This document shows positions 11,585 to 24,179 of a DNA stretch of 64,000 nucleotides, in pieces; position 1 is the stretch's first letter, and each line of letters starts with the position of its first letter. This DNA comes from Inia geoffrensis (taxonomy: Eukaryota; Chordata; Mammalia; Artiodactyla; Iniidae). Below the pieces are notes generated by a model, which ran no database searches, was not told the DNA's origin, and was given only the letters and a program-made list of their open reading frames with translations. The position numbers and the translations under genes are program-made. The DNA lies in contig CM070902.1 in assembly GCA_036417435.1 (NCBI GenBank), positions 179,557,945-179,621,944 of the forward strand, in the 5' to 3' direction.

Positions 11585-12015
11585 TTTTTAATATTTTTTT
11601 CTATCATGGTTTATCACAGGATATTGAATATGGTTCCCTGTGCCATACAGTAAGGCCTTGTTGTTTATCTGTCCTATATATAATAGTTTGCATCTGCTAA
11701 CACAAACTTCCAGTCCAACCCTTCCCCACCCCCTTTGGTAACCATAAGTTTGTTTTCTATGTCTGAGAGTCTGTTTTGTAAATAAGTTCATTTGTATCAT
11801 TTTTGCAGATTCCACATATAAGTGATATCATGCAATATTTGTCTTTCTCTGTCGGACTAACTTCACTTAGTATGATAATCTCTAGGTCCACCCATGTTGC
11901 TACAAATGGCATTATGTCATTCCTTTTTATGGCTGAGTAGTATTCCATTGTATATATGTGCCACATCTTCTCTGTCCATTCATAGACACTTAGGCTGTTT
12001 CCATGTCTTGGTGCC
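11469..12015 (-). mobile_element. 5'-truncated L1: ORF2 end plus 3' UTR
   Basis: Minus-strand L1 containing the end of ORF2 (C-terminal text [17 protein letters not shown] coded around 11910-11966) followed by the 3' UTR. Perfect 11-bp target-site duplication taagcccttta at 11458-11468 and 12016-12026. The ORF2 piece is not functional: there is no reverse-transcriptase or endonuclease domain. A TA microsatellite has grown inside its 3' UTR. Confidence 0.93.
11541..11582. repeat. (AT)n microsatellite inside L1 3' UTR
   Basis: About 21 AT units, at the place where the related copies have only 'atatatatgta'. The run probably expanded after the L1 inserted. Confidence 0.97.
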
Positions 12016-12026
12016 TAAGCCCTTTA

Positions 12027-12405
12027 GATTGTTGATTTGTTGGGTGGTCTAGTCAGCTTTGATTCAGTCTTCCTAAGATGATGTCTTGGGTTACCCTTCT
12101 GTACCACACCTTGTAGTCCACGAGTGAGAGATGCCCTGTACTGTAGTTGACCCAGGCTCCCAGATACTGCACCTGGACGTGGCTCAACATTTCAGGTCCT
12201 GATTCCTTAGGAGGGGAAATTGGAGAATCACATGCTCATGGCTCCCCTCCAGAAGCCTTGAGCACCTCTGGGGTCCTGCTGGGATCTCAACTCGACTCCA
12301 GGGCTCTCTGATACTTTAGCTTGAATGTTACAACCTGGAAAACAGGGATTTCTGGAGAAAAGTCATGAAGTGTCAGGAGTAGGAAAGATCTCATGCCACA
12401 CAGAC
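12027..12405. other. No gene seen
   Basis: Unique-looking sequence without long frames or recognisable repeats. Confidence 0.5.
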
Positions 12406-12560
12406 AAATACCTCATCTCATAGATGAAGACTCTGAAAACCAAGGCATGTTTAGTGGTTTACTGGTTTATTGGAGCTAACCAGTGGAAAGTGTGCAAGTA
12501 GGACCCAGGTCTCCTAAGTTTTTATTGAGTGCTCTATTATTTACACCATCTCATCTTTTC
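12406..12560 (-). mobile_element. MIR SINE fragment
   Basis: Matches the reverse complement of MIR: 'tcatagatgaagactctg', then a 'taggacccaggtctcctaag' segment. Degraded and about 150 bases long. Confidence 0.6.
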
Positions 12561-12598
12561 TTTTCTTCCCTTCCTTCCCTCTTCCTTCCTTTCTTTCT
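12552..12598. repeat. Pyrimidine-rich (CCTT/CTTT) simple repeat
   Basis: An imperfect CTTT/CCTT run on the plus strand next to the MIR remnant. Confidence 0.85.
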
Positions 12599-12599
12599 A

Positions 12600-13204
12600 T
12601 TAACAGTGACTATTTCTCAAATAGTTTCTGAGCCTCATTGGACTTACTGCTGTTGACATTTTAAGTGGAGCCTAGCAGGGGACCTGTTGCAAAGCCCGGG
12701 CTTTCTGCACACGGGGTCGCTAGCGTAGGATAAATTAAATAAACTGATATCTCAGATGGACAAGTTAGATGGGAACATAGGTACCAGGGTAGGAGTTTAC
12801 TGAGAATTAAAAATAACTCAAGGTTTTCAGCCTGGTAAAAAGCTGACAGTACAGATGTGCCTGGGATAATGTGGCATTAAGGATTTTTAGGAAAGAGGAG
12901 AGGGAAGAGTATACATTTCGGTTTAAAGATATTGAATTTGGGATGACAGTAATTCATCCAAGTGGAAATATCTGTCAGGCAGTGGAGATTAAAAAAAAAC
13001 GATGAGAAGAAGAAGAAATGTCCGGGTTGATAAAAGATGTAGACTGTGAGAGGTTCGCTCTTATTTGAAGAAGGAAGACTTTGCTGTCTTCCTGCAGAAG
13101 ATTGGAGGTGGAACTGTGCACAGTGTCTGCAGTATGAGAGCAGCTCTAGCCACAAGGACCCGTGCGTGTCAGCTTCCCATTGCCTACGAGGCCCCTGTCT
13201 GTTA
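12600..13204. other. No gene seen
   Basis: Unique-looking sequence. The 132-residue frame 13046-13444 runs into the SINE that follows and is not credible as a gene. Confidence 0.5.
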
Positions 13205-13220
13205 AAAATTGACTTTTTTT

Positions 13221-13422
13221 TTTTTTTTTGCGGTATGCGGGCCTCTCACTGTTGTGGCCTCTCCTGTTGTGGAGCACAGGCTCCGGACGCGCAGGCTCAG
13301 CGGCCATGGCTCACGGGCCCAGCCGCTCCACGGCATGTGGGATCTTCCCGGACCGGGGCACGAACCCGTGTCCCCTGCATCGGCAGGCGGACTCTCAACC
13401 ACTGTGTCACCAGGGAAGCCCC
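13221..13422 (-). mobile_element. CHR-type SINE, short form
   Basis: Short form of about 200 bp: poly(T) on the left, 'gcggtatgcgggcctctcac' as the reverse of its 3' end, and the tRNA-like head at the right ending 'caccagggaagcc'. Perfect 16-bp target-site duplication aaaattgacttttttt at 13205-13220 and 13423-13438. The intact duplication and body suggest a fairly young insertion. Confidence 0.96.
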
Positions 13423-13604
13423 AAAATTGACTTTTTTTCCTTAGGATAAGACTGATAATAATCTGAGTTTTGTATTAAATAGCCCTCTATTTACTTCTGT
13501 GGGACTTAATATTCTGGTGTGTCTCCGTAACTTCTAAGGCAGATTACAAGTAATGTATATGAATGATTTATCTGTTTATTTTATCTGATCATATCATTAT
13601 TACT

Positions 13605-16004
13605 TTTTTTTTAACCTTTTGAACCCTTTCACCTATTTCTCCCATCCCCATCCCAGCCTCTGGCAGCCCCCAATCTGTCCTCTGTATCTAGGACCCTGGG
13701 TTTGTTGTTGTTGTTGTTTGGTTTAAATTCCACATGTAAGAGATACCTTAACGATATTGGTGTTTGTCTCTCTCTGTCTGGTTTATTTCACTTAGCATAA
13801 TGCTCTCCATGTTCATCCATGTTGTCACAAATGGCAAGCTTTCATTCTTTTTTATGTCTGAATAATATTCCATTATATCTATATACACACCTCATCTTCT
13901 TTACCCATTTATCCATTGAATGGCACTTAGGTTGTTTCCATATCTTGGATATTATAAATAGTGTTATAGTGAACATTGGGTGCATAGATCTTTTCAAATT
14001 AGTATTTTCATTTTTTGCAGATAAATACCCAGAAGTGGATTTGCTGAGTCACATAGCAGTTCTATTTGTAATTGTTTGAGGAGCCTCCATAATGTTTTCC
14101 ACAGTTGCTGCACCCATTTACATTCCCACCAACAGTGCGTGAGGGTCTGCTTTTCTCCACATCGTGGCCAACACTTGTTATCTTTTGTCTTCTTGGCAAG
14201 AGCCATTCTAATGGGTGTGAGGTTATATCTCATTGTGGTTTGGATTTGTGTTTCTCTGATGATGGATGGCGTCGAGCATCTTTTCATGCACCTGTTGGCC
14301 ACTGTATGTTGGTCTTTGGAAAAAGGTCTGTTCATATTTCCTGCCCATCTTAAAATCAAATTGTTTGTTTTTTTGCTATTGAGTTGGATGGGTTCTTCAT
14401 ATATCTTCTCCATTCAGTAGGTTTTTGTCTTCTCATTTTTTTGACTGTTTCCTTTGCTGTGCAGAAGATGTTAGTTTGATGTAGTCCCACTTGTTTATTT
14501 TTGCTCTTATTGCTTTTGATATCAGATTAGAAGAATTATTTCGAGACCTATGCCAAGCAGCTTATCACCTATGTTTTCTTCTAGGAGATTTATGGTTTCA
14601 GAGCTTATATTTAAGTCTTTAATCTATTTTGAGTTAATTTTTATATATAGCATAAGATAGTGGTCGAGTTTCATACTTTTGCATGTGGCTGTCCAGTTTT
14701 CCCAATAATGTTTATTGAAGAGACTGTCCTTTCTCCATTGTATATTCTTGGCTCCTTTGCTGTAAATTAATTGACCGCATATGAGCGGGTTTATTTCTGG
14801 GATCTCTTTCTGTTCCATTGATCTATGTGTCTTTTTTTATGTCAGTAACATACTATGTTAGTTACTAGATATTTGGATATTTGGGGTTTTTTTTTTTTTT
14901 TTGGTTTCATACAAATTTTACAATTATTTCTTCTTTTTCCATTAAAAATGCAACGTTGGAATTTTGATAAGGATTGTATTGAATCTGTAGATTGCTTTGG
15001 GTAGTATGGACATTTTAACAATGTTAATTCTTCCAACCCATGAGCGTGAACTATCTTTCCATTTATTTGTGTCTTCTTCAATTTCTTTTATTAACGTCTT
15101 TCAGTTTTCAATATAAATGTCTTTCACCTCCTTGGTTAAAATTATTCGTAGGTATTTTGCTTTGTTTTTTGGATGTAAATGTAAAGAGGATTGTTTTCTT
15201 TTTTTCTCTGATACTTTGTTTTCAATGATGTTAATGGTGGACGTGTCACTTATGACAGCTGGGTTGCACCCTGCAGACCTGCAAGCACAGCTTTGAGACC
15301 AATGAAAGAGTCCAGAGTCAGCGACAGAAACATCAATGGTTTATTGGACAGGGGATCTTACACATATGAAGCAAGGTCCTGTAGCGACCCCCCCTCAGTG
15401 TGCTGTGGACGGGCTGGCAGGACAGGACATGGCAGCAGTCTTTGCTACTGGGGGGAGAGGGAGGTTACCAGTTATAAGGGAAATTGACATCAGGTTGGCT
15501 CATGGGTTTCCAGGGAAACCAGCAGAGGGAAATGTCCCCCATAGCCCTCACACTAAGGACCAACATAGGCAGATATTTTCCCTTTGATAGACTATCACAG
15601 TGGATCAATAACTAGCTGGGAGGAAGGGCTGGGCGAGCACACAGGCAGTTACTGATTGGGCTCTATGATTAAGAGGGAGGGTCAGGCATGTAAGTGGGTG
15701 TGGATCAGACAGGGGCTGGTCGGGCAGGGGATGCACAGAGAACAAGAGAGCAGCCCTCGTGAGTGGCCTGGCCATGCCATGGCCTCTATGATGTGGAGGT
15801 ACCTGCTCTCTACACCTGCTTTATTAAGAGTTTTTATCATCAATGTATGCTCAATTTTGTTAAGTGATTTTCTGCATCTCTTGTGATGATCGTATGATTT
15901 TTACACTCTATTTTGTTAATGTGGGGCATCACATGGACTACCTTGCAGATGTCAACCCACCCCAGCATCTCTGGGATGAATCCCACTTGATCACGGCGCA
16001 CGAC
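13605..16004 (-). mobile_element. Old L1 ORF2 and 3' UTR, broken by an LTR
   Basis: 13605-15235 is the reverse complement of L1 ORF2 (for example 14180-13994 encodes TMRYNLTPIRMALAKK and the Cys-rich CWPRCGEKQTLTHCWWECK region), with frameshifts and stops throughout. It resumes at about 15815 ('agagtttttatcat') and fades near 16004. Compared with an L1 layout, roughly 450 bases are missing at the break, where the LTR-like segment sits. Non-functional. Confidence 0.9.
15260..15814 (-). mobile_element. Solo LTR-like segment inside old L1
   Basis: About 555 bp with no match to L1. Read on the minus strand it begins tgtagagagc and ends gcaaccca, giving the TG...CA ends of a retroviral LTR. It has a TATA-like ttataa (15472-15477) and an AATAAA signal (15340-15345) about 130 bases later. 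There are no gag, pol or env frames. I could not find a target-site duplication, in line with a deletion at the site. Family not named; borders are tentative. Confidence 0.6.
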
Positions 16005-17264
16005 TTCTCTGTCCTTTTGAAGATGGCCGGCACCAGTTTCTGTTGCAACGAAGCACCTTGTTTGACACACAGGGTGACTTCCTGTTATTTCCGGGAGCCT
16101 AGAGAGGTATGGCTTCTGCCAGTAGCACTGGAGGTGGCAAGGATGGAGGAGGGGATATATTTAAAGATGAAGAGGTCTTTGAAGATCTTAAGGGGGTCAG
16201 ACTCAATGGTCTGTGGAAGGTTGGATGTTACATTGTAGGGGTCAGGGCATGAGTAGCTGGTGAATTAGAGGAGGCCATAATACAGACGAGTTTGAGAAGT
16301 CTGAAATTATCATTGTCTTCAAATTTGGTTATGGAGAGGGTGTGCGTGTATGAGTGGTGGGGTTCAAACATCACTGTGAGAAAATCAAACATGGCGGAGT
16401 TGGGGTAAATCAACCAAACACGTAACAAAGTGTGTTGGTGGGAGTGGGGTGACTGAAGGTGGAGAGAGAAGCATTATAGCCACTGAAACAAATAGAATAA
16501 GTTACACACATTAAATTTTAATGTGATGGGTTTTACTATCGTCTTCCTCATTTGTACTAATATCACAACTGAGATAAATTACATTACACCAGGAAAAATG
16601 TCAACTAATTGCTCCTGTTAACCTATTTTTGATATAACCCAAACATCAATGAAAGCAGGATAATTATTGTTTACGAGGGTAATGTTTACCAGTTCTTCCA
16701 GATACCTAAATTGTGAAACACTTTGGACATCTGAAAACCCCCTGTCTGGGATTAGGGAAATATGCCCATCTAGTGTGTGAAAATCATTATTTAATGCAAT
16801 GATTAGGTTTCTTGACATTTTAGCAGACCTCATTTATTTTTCAATCAGAAATCATATTTTAGTCACGTATAGCATTCGAGGCAATATGATTACATATGGA
16901 ATAACTTTAATCTTCTTCCTTTGCTGTTACCACAGCTAAATCGGCCATATTGTGCGTGGGATCTCGAGCAAACTTCAGCTTTCAACAAATCTGTGAAACG
17001 TTGCTGTTAGCAATTCCATGAAGAGCCTTGCTCGCTTTTATGTTTCAAATATAGTTTGAGTTAATTTGAAGTAAAGGCACTCTAAAGCCCAAGGAATATA
17101 AAAAATTAAGTTATCAAATGTAGAGTCTACAAGAAAGCAGATCCTAAAAGGGGCCATTAATTCTTTCAGCTAATTTCTGGAAAAGAAAGGTTAACATATG
17201 TGAACATAGACACAGAGTGGATTCCATGGCTTTGTGGAGCCCTAGTCTTTCTGAAAGGCTCACC
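16005..17264. other. No gene seen
   Basis: 16005-16490 is G-rich on the plus strand and might be an unrecognised repeat. The rest is AT-rich. The 124-residue frame 15864-16238 starts inside the L1 and is not credible. Confidence 0.4.
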
Positions 17265-17335
17265 ATTCTGTCCTCAGCACACGTGAAATTCTCAATAAAT
17301 ATTGGTGAGTAAGTGACTAAATGAATGGGTAGATG
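17265..17335 (+). mobile_element. L2/MIR-type 3' tail
   Basis: 'ctcaataaatattggtgagt' followed by 'gaatgggtag' matches the shared L2/MIR 3' end. Too short to assign a family. Confidence 0.5.
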
Positions 17336-17393
17336 GTAGCTTTAGAAAATAGCTTCATTACATGACTTATATGTAATTAGTTTCTATAATTTC

Positions 17394-17737
17394 TTTTTTT
17401 AATGTATTTTTTAAAATTTTAAAAAATTTATTTATTTGGGGCTGTGTTGGGTCTTTGTTGCTGCGCGTGGGCTTTCTCTAGTTGTGGTGTGCAGACTTCT
17501 CATTGTGGTGGCTTCTCTTGTTTCAGAGCACAGGCTCTAGGCGCCTGGGCTTCAGTAGTTGTGGCACATGGGCTCAGTAGTTGTAGCTCGCGGGCTCTAG
17601 AGTGCAGGCTCAGTAGTTGTAGCGCACAGGCTTAGTTGCTCCGCGACATGTGGGATGTTCTGGGACAAGGGCTTGAACCCGTGTCCCCTGCATTGGCAGG
17701 CAGATTCTTAACCACTGCACCACCAGGGAAGCCCCCT
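17394..17737 (-). mobile_element. CHR-type SINE, long form
   Basis: T/A-rich tail at the left, body with repeated 'cagtagttgtggc'-type units, tRNA head at the right. Perfect 13-bp target-site duplication tttctataatttc at 17381-17393 and 17738-17750. Many changes in CpG sites suggest an older copy. Confidence 0.95.
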
Positions 17738-17899
17738 TTTCTATAATTTCAACTCATTATACAAAAATTCCAGGGATGGAATAAGTATGATCTCTTTATC
17801 TCTACAAAACTGTGAAATTTGTTTACCAAACAGACTAACGTAAGAGTCTCTGCATCTAGCATGGATTGCTAATCTTTTAGCAGGATGCTTTGGGCATTA

Positions 17900-17901
<2 letters not shown>

Positions 17902-17952
<51 letters not shown>
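17902..17952. repeat. (TA)n microsatellite
   Basis: About 25 uninterrupted TA units. Confidence 0.97.
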
Positions 17953-17955
<3 letters not shown>

Positions 17956-19525
17956 TCGCACACACATAATTGTAAATATATTTGAAGCTAAAAACACTTG
18001 CTTAAAGGTCTTGTAGGCTCTTAATAAAATTAGCCGTGCTTTTTTTTTTTAGAATAAGAAAGGCTTATCTTAGAATAAGCCTAATTTTTATAATAGCAAC
18101 TTGTTTTTGTACGTGACAATTACCGTTTAATGACCCAGGACACTATAACTAAAGAAATGTGTGACTTTGAAGATTTTGAGACTGAACACATTTCTTTACA
18201 TCCTTTAAAAGCTTTTATTTTCTGAGAACTGAATGTTTTAAAAATTGTGCTATCATTTGACCAAACTAAGTCAAGAGGTGTAGTGGAGAAAAATAGAGGG
18301 AAAGGATAAAGGGCCGTTTTCTGTGGTTCTAAACGTGTGGAAGAGCCATGATTTAATACTATCTTAAGAAATATAGAAACTTGCATTTTTCAAAATATGT
18401 TTCATCATGATGAAATTTCCACAGACCACATGTCCTAAGATGGGAGATATTATCTCTAGCCCAGAAAGAAAATGTCAGAATGTCAGAAGGATTAATTGAC
18501 CTGATATTAGTTGCAGAATTAATAGAGAAACAAATCAGGGGCTAATACTCAGAATCCTACTAAATAAATGTTCGTATATGCACCTTATTTTCTTCTTTTA
18601 TGCTGTGTAACCTCCTAACACCTTCCAGAAATGGGGGTGAGGATTCTTTTAAATTTGACAGGAATACAATCGTAACAGTATCATTAAGTGACTGCTGTAT
18701 TCAGGTCATCATATTAAGTGCACAAAGACATTAAGTATGTTTCCCCTGGTTTCCCCCAACACCGATAGAGAGTGGATATTTTTGTTACTAGTAAAAGGGT
18801 CGTCTATTTCCTAGACACATTGCAGATCTTCAGAGTATAGGGATCACATAAAAAATAAAATGAACCCAAACAATAGCTTATGAGTGTGCTATTTCATAAC
18901 TGTTGGAAGCTACAGGATTGAGCAATAAAATATTTTAATTCCAAGTCAGAGGAGTCCTTCAAAAGATTTCATGGGTTATGCTTTTCCTTACATCATAATA
19001 TCTTCAGTATCTTTCCAACCTTCCTTCTTCAGGCATTTATTCCTCCTACAGTGTGTAGGAAGAGGCAAGGTTTATCCAATAAATCTTTCTAGGGCCGGGT
19101 TTTCATTTTTATGTCCTCTATTAAACAAAAAATGCCACTTACGTCAATTGCATTCAAGAATATTCATGACTGAAATAAGGGTTAGGTTTTGCTCTTATGA
19201 TCCTATCTAAATTAGAAAAATTAATTTTCTACGGGAAAGGAGAGGAACTACAATTCTAGAAAGTATCTAATGCCTGAGGAGATCCTAAAGTCAATTAACT
19301 ATAAAAACAAAGGAAGGAAGAAAAGTCTTTAAAGACTGGTCCCCATGTCTACTCAACCTTGAGTAGGAATGTTAGATGCCTGTTTTAGATACACAGAACG
19401 AAGAAAAATATTCCATTTTCCTGCTGGTCAGCACAGACTACTCTAAATGGTTGAATGTGGAGCTCCTATGTGATTCATTTTTCAATCCTTTGAGCTTAGC
19501 CTTCATCAAGTGTTACACCACTGAA
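17953..19525. other. AT-rich, no gene
   Basis: No repeat or gene that I recognise; frames up to 88 residues without features. Confidence 0.5.
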
Positions 19526-19527
19526 TA

Positions 19528-19826
19528 CAGTCTTCCCTCGGTGTACACAGGGAATTGACTCCAGGAGCCCCATCAAATACCCCAATCCATGGATGCTCAA
19601 GTCCCTCCTATAAAACAGTGTAGTATTTGCATGTGACCTACACATGACCTCCGTACACTTTAAATCATCTCTAATTACCTGTAATACCAAATACAATAGT
19701 TGCCAGGTGTAAGGTAAATTCAAGTTTTGCTTTTTGGAACTTTCTGGAATTTTTTTTCCCCAAATATTTCTGTTCCACTGTTGGTTGAATCTGAGGACAA
19801 GGAATCCGTGGATAAGGAGGGCTGAA
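19528..19826. mobile_element. Tigger/MER2-type DNA transposon remnant
   Basis: Inverted terminal repeats are visible: cagtcttccctcggtgtaca at the left and, at the right, the reverse of cagccctccttatccacgg. TA dinucleotides flank both ends (19526-19527, 19827-19828), as expected for Tc1/mariner elements. The interior text ('ggatgctcaagtccctcct', 'tttaaatcatctctaattac') matches the MER2-like non-autonomous family as I remember it. No transposase. Confidence 0.8.
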
Positions 19827-19828
19827 TA

Positions 19829-21370
19829 TATGTCCTGGGAGTTCCAAAGTCCTTGGTATTTTCCAACATCCTTCACCAATATGCCCAACCCTCTGTTCAG
19901 ACAACTGGTAACAGTGAAGACCATCATTGACTAAAACGCATTTTTTTAGGACACCTATGTCCTCTGGTTTGTGAAAGATGATGTGTGTGTGTGCGTGTGT
20001 GTGTCTGTTGCGAGGGACAGAAGGGAAAGTTCTTTACTGAAATCAAGGTGGGCAGCGCTGGATTAGATGAAGTTAAAGCATTTATTTAACACTCAATGTT
20101 CAAGACATGAATGCATCAGTCGCGTTTCTAAATCATATGTGATCACTAACGCTGCTACCCCGACCTTCCGTCCCTACCGCTGTAGCCCTCCTGTAAATGC
20201 TTGGCAGGGCTGTAGTGCCCCAGGGACCCCTGGCCTAGAAAACGTGGACGCAGAGTAGCCAGCTGCTTGTCCAGAGTCGTGTGCAGCAGCTCTGCAGCCC
20301 CTGGAGCCCCCTTGGCACCGGGAAGGGAGACTTTCCTCATATGCCCTGGTTTCTGCTTTTCTGTCAAGTGAACAAAGCTGAAATAATCTGTCCCCTTATA
20401 GTCACGTCCACCCCCGCACATAGGGTGAAAGTGGCTTACTCTTCAGCCCCCAGCTATTTAATTTCTATCAAAAGCATCACAGATTTTTTTTTTTACTTTG
20501 TTCTCTCCTGATTTAGAAAACAATTATTTCTCAAATCTGTATATTTACTCTCTAAAGCCTACAAAAAAAGCAACACGACATCTGACCCTCTCAAATTTAC
20601 CCTGGAAAAATGACCATTTCAAAGGTTTGTCTGTGGCCCATTTTCTAGCATTCTATTACTTATTGGTTACTCAGGAAGGGAATGGTATATTTTTCGAGGT
20701 CATTTGATATTACCTCCCTCATGTTTTTTTAAGATCTCTCCATGACTGGAAATTTTTGCTCAAAAGCAATGAAAGAAAAAAAAGGATAAGAATAAGAATA
20801 CAAGATAAGTAATAAGAATACAAGTCAATCGTAGGTTGAAATTCCCAATTACTTTCTCATCTAAAAAGGAAATGATGTAATGTTGGCCTTTCATCAGGTT
20901 AACTGGCAAAATGACAGAAATAACCACGGTAAGCGTATTGTTAACATTACAATTTGTTTGGAATTAGGCTGTGGGAAAGAGGAGTTTCTACAGAAAGTTA
21001 AGCCAAGTTAAACAGAGAAGGGAAAAAAATACTGTTATTCCCTTTACTCCAAGTCTGGGTTAAAGGGTTGATTATGTGGGAAGATGCCAAAGGGTCAGAT
21101 ATTCAAAACCAATGGAATCTGGCTTCTTGACGAATAACTAAATATAACTTATGGCTTCAAGTTCTTTTTTCCTATTTTGTTCTATTAATTTGGAATTTCT
21201 GATATAGATAATTATAAAACACAAAAAGTTTTTTCTTTCTTACAAATGGTTTAGATATTTACAAAGTAAAAGAAGTTAATATTAGAAGATATTTTTGCAA
21301 GCATTTGTATGGTTTTTATAGACATCATATTTTTCAGAGAAAACGTAAGATATCCATTACACAAAGAGCC
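19829..21370. other. No gene seen
   Basis: A short TG-rich run at 19982-20006 and an A-rich direct repeat near 20795-20825 ('aataagaatacaag' twice). Otherwise unique-looking. Confidence 0.5.
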
Positions 21371-21384
21371 CCTAATGCATTTTT

Positions 21385-21576
21385 TTTAAGATTCTTTATT
21401 TTGATGTGGGCCATTTTTAAAGTCTTTACTGAATTTGTTACAATATTGCTTCTGTTTTATGTTTTGGTTTTTTTGGTGCAGAGGCATGTAGGATCTTAGC
21501 TCCCAGACCAGGGGTCAAGCCCTCGCCCCCTGCATTGAAAGGCGAAGTCCTAACCACTGGACCACCAGGGAAGCCC
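21385..21576 (-). mobile_element. tRNA-derived SINE, divergent type
   Basis: The right end is the reverse of a tRNA-like head ('ggaccaccagggaagcc', B-box near 21514). The left portion ('tttactgaatttgttacaat', 'tgttttatgttttggtttt') differs from the CHR body seen elsewhere in the window, so this is another even-toed-ungulate/whale SINE subfamily. Target-site duplication cctaatgcattttt/cctaatgtattttt (21371-21384, 21577-21590) with one mismatch. Confidence 0.9.
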
Positions 21577-21590
21577 CCTAATGTATTTTT

Positions 21591-23118
21591 ATACATGCAC
21601 AATATCATGGTTTCATTGAATCTTTAGAGACGATTCAAAAAGAAAATAAAATATGTAATATGTCCTCTACTTGAAATTACATAACTTGATAGTCTTGTGT
21701 AGTAGGAAATTGACTTAAAATGGAACCACTTAATATGAAATTATTGAAACCAGAGTGTGGGAACGATTGCTCCATTTACGTCAAGGGTCAGTTTGATGAT
21801 ATGCATGTATGTTGTTATTAATGGAAGCTTACACTGTAAAATAACTCCTCTGTGGTCAGACATGTGCTGTGTTGCCTCGTTTTGGCACAACTTTGGTCCA
21901 GTATATACACTGTTCCATATTGCAGCATCAGTGTAGATATTATTGGATTGTTGGTATAGTAGATCGCTCAGATGTACTGATTACTTTATTGAAAAACGTC
22001 TTGATTCTTTGCCAAGAGTTGTAGTGCTGCTATTTTCGGTTAAGCTCTGTATTCTTTGGGTTGTGATTTTTAGACTTGAAAGAAATCTCCTAAACTCCCT
22101 TGAGACATAAAACAATTTTTCTTTTCCTTTTCCTCTTTCCAGCCCAATGCCTTACAGCTGCCCTGATTTAAATCTGTTTTGGATTAATTGTTCCTTTGAC
22201 CGAGAGCAAATAAATTTTCCCCATGGACCATTCAGCCTACTTTAGGAAGTTCAGGATGTTTCTGGAAAGGATTGGATATGTTTTCTTTCCTTGCCAATTA
22301 CGGGTGCCTGTCATTTGTTCTCCACGCCTTAGGAAACAGAAATATCGGTGAGTGTGGGGCTGCCACTAGACCCTAGGTCAACAATTTAATGCGAATGAAC
22401 AGGCCAGGCGCTTTCGTATTAAAAATCTTCCTTCAGTATGTTGAATTTTGGCTTCACATGTCACTGCTCTGGAAAAGGTGCAGAAAGATGTGACTTTTTA
22501 CAATATGTATTAGCCTCAAATACATATAGCGCAATTTCTGGTTGGACTCATTGACTCTGGTATAAAGATGTTTTTAGATGTAATTAATAACTTCAGTTAA
22601 GAGACATGGAAGAAACAAAAGTTTAGTTAGGTGGAGAGAAGAAAAGTAATGTGGTGAATTCTATAGTTAACTGTGTGGAATCTGTTTTTCTCTTATCAAG
22701 TAGAAAAGTACAGGAGGTGGGACTGTTTTCATTCTAAAAGGAGAATATCTTGCTTCTTCTAGCAGGTGTGAAACTCATAAGAGAATCCGACTGACAATTT
22801 CCTTTTCGTATGTTGATTTTGTACAATTCATTTATATACACTTCATACATAGGGTTTAAAAGATAACTGACTTCTAATTTTGTCATTTTTGTAAAGATAG
22901 GAAGAAATAATAATCCTCAGTCAGTATAGGAATTTAAGCCTCAGAAGGCAACGTGTACTTTGAATGATAGTCAAAGAAAATTAAATCAGTCTATATGGTT
23001 TGCATTCTTACTTCGTTCTTGTGAAAAATATAATTTCCTTAGAAGGAAGTTTAAACAACTCTTCGCCACCTGAGTAATATCTATTCCTCATTAAAATCTC
23101 TGCCAAGAAAGAGTTAAA
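21591..23118. other. No gene seen
   Basis: AT-rich unique sequence, no long frames, no named repeat. Confidence 0.5.
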
Positions 23119-23132
23119 AAAACATTAACTTT

Positions 23133-23342
23133 GGGCTTCCCTGGTGGCGCAGTGGTTGAGAGTCCGCCTGCCGATGCAGGCGACGTGGGTTCGTGCCCCG
23201 GTCCGGGAAGATCCCACGTGCCGCGGAGCGGCTGGGCCCGTGAGCCGTGGCCGCTGAGCCTGCGCGTCCGGAGCCTGTGCTCCGCAACGGGAGAGGCCAC
23301 AGCAATGAGAGGCCCGCCTACCGCAAAAAACCAACAACAAAC
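23133..23342 (+). mobile_element. CHR-type SINE, short form
   Basis: Complete short form: head 'cttccctggtggcgcagtgg', B-box 'gggttcgtgccc', GC-rich body, then an A/C-rich tail. Perfect 14-bp target-site duplication aaaacattaacttt at 23119-23132 and 23343-23356. Many CpGs are intact, suggesting a young copy. Confidence 0.97.
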
Positions 23343-23604
23343 AAAACATTAACTTTAACCAAAAAACTGTATAACAACACAGAGTAGGTGTTATATTGAG
23401 GCCGGTGACAGTGCTAAAACAGGATGCTCCTTAAATGGAAAATCTGAGACAAACATGAAGCTGTTATCTTGTCCTTCTTGAATACACGGAAGCAGGTAGA
23501 GGAAACGATGAGCTTAGTAACTTTGAACTTGCAGAGTCTGAATCTCATTTCTGACCACACACGCCGATCCTCTTCCAATGTCAGTGCCAGATGGAGCTAC
23601 CATA

Positions 23605-23918
23605 CAGCTGCCCCTCGAACACACTGGGGATTAGAGGCTCTGACCCCTCACAGGTGCAAATGTGCAGACTCCTGTGTCTGTCTCAAAAGCAAAGGAATTG
23701 ATAAAGGACTTGCTCCAGGGCGAGAGGCTGAACCGGTTTGGATAGAATCAGGACTCAAACCCTAGTTCTTTCCATTCCACAGACTGCGATCTCTCATCAG
23801 ACGCAAACTCCCCCCACCCCCAACCACTTTGTTAATCTAAAGATCTGTTTTACTTAAAGAAATCCACATATAAGTGGGCTCCTACAGTTCAAGCCCATGT
23901 TGCTCAAGGGTGAACCGT
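23605..23918. mobile_element. MER-type DNA transposon remnant
   Basis: Left end cagctgcccctcgaacacac and right end whose reverse is cggttcacccttgagcaaca look like diverged inverted terminal repeats. 'acatataagtgggctc' and 'agttcaagcccatgttgctc' match the right part of a common Tigger-like mammalian family. A possible MIR piece (about 23725-23800) lies inside. Confidence 0.6.
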
Positions 23919-24179
23919 CGTTTAATTTTTCAGTGCATTGTTGTTGGAAATACCTTGACTTGTTAAGCAAAGGTACCAATGACACTGTGAAATTTAAAGT
24001 TAACAGACCGCGTCAGTTCTTCTTCTGACGGGTGGGTCTCTATGACTTGCCTATTGGTGGAACGAGTCCCTCAGAAACAGTCATGGCCCATGTCCTTCAT
24101 ATTTGCTTCTGAGGTGAAGGTTCCACAGCCTCGGGTGGAGAAAACTTTAGTATCATAATGGAGTAAGAAGGACAAAGCA

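Noticed and set aside
23133..23342. tRNA gene-like head with A and B boxes
   Set aside because: The same head recurs in many copies with SINE bodies and tails and flanking duplications, so these are tRNA-derived SINEs, not tRNA genes.
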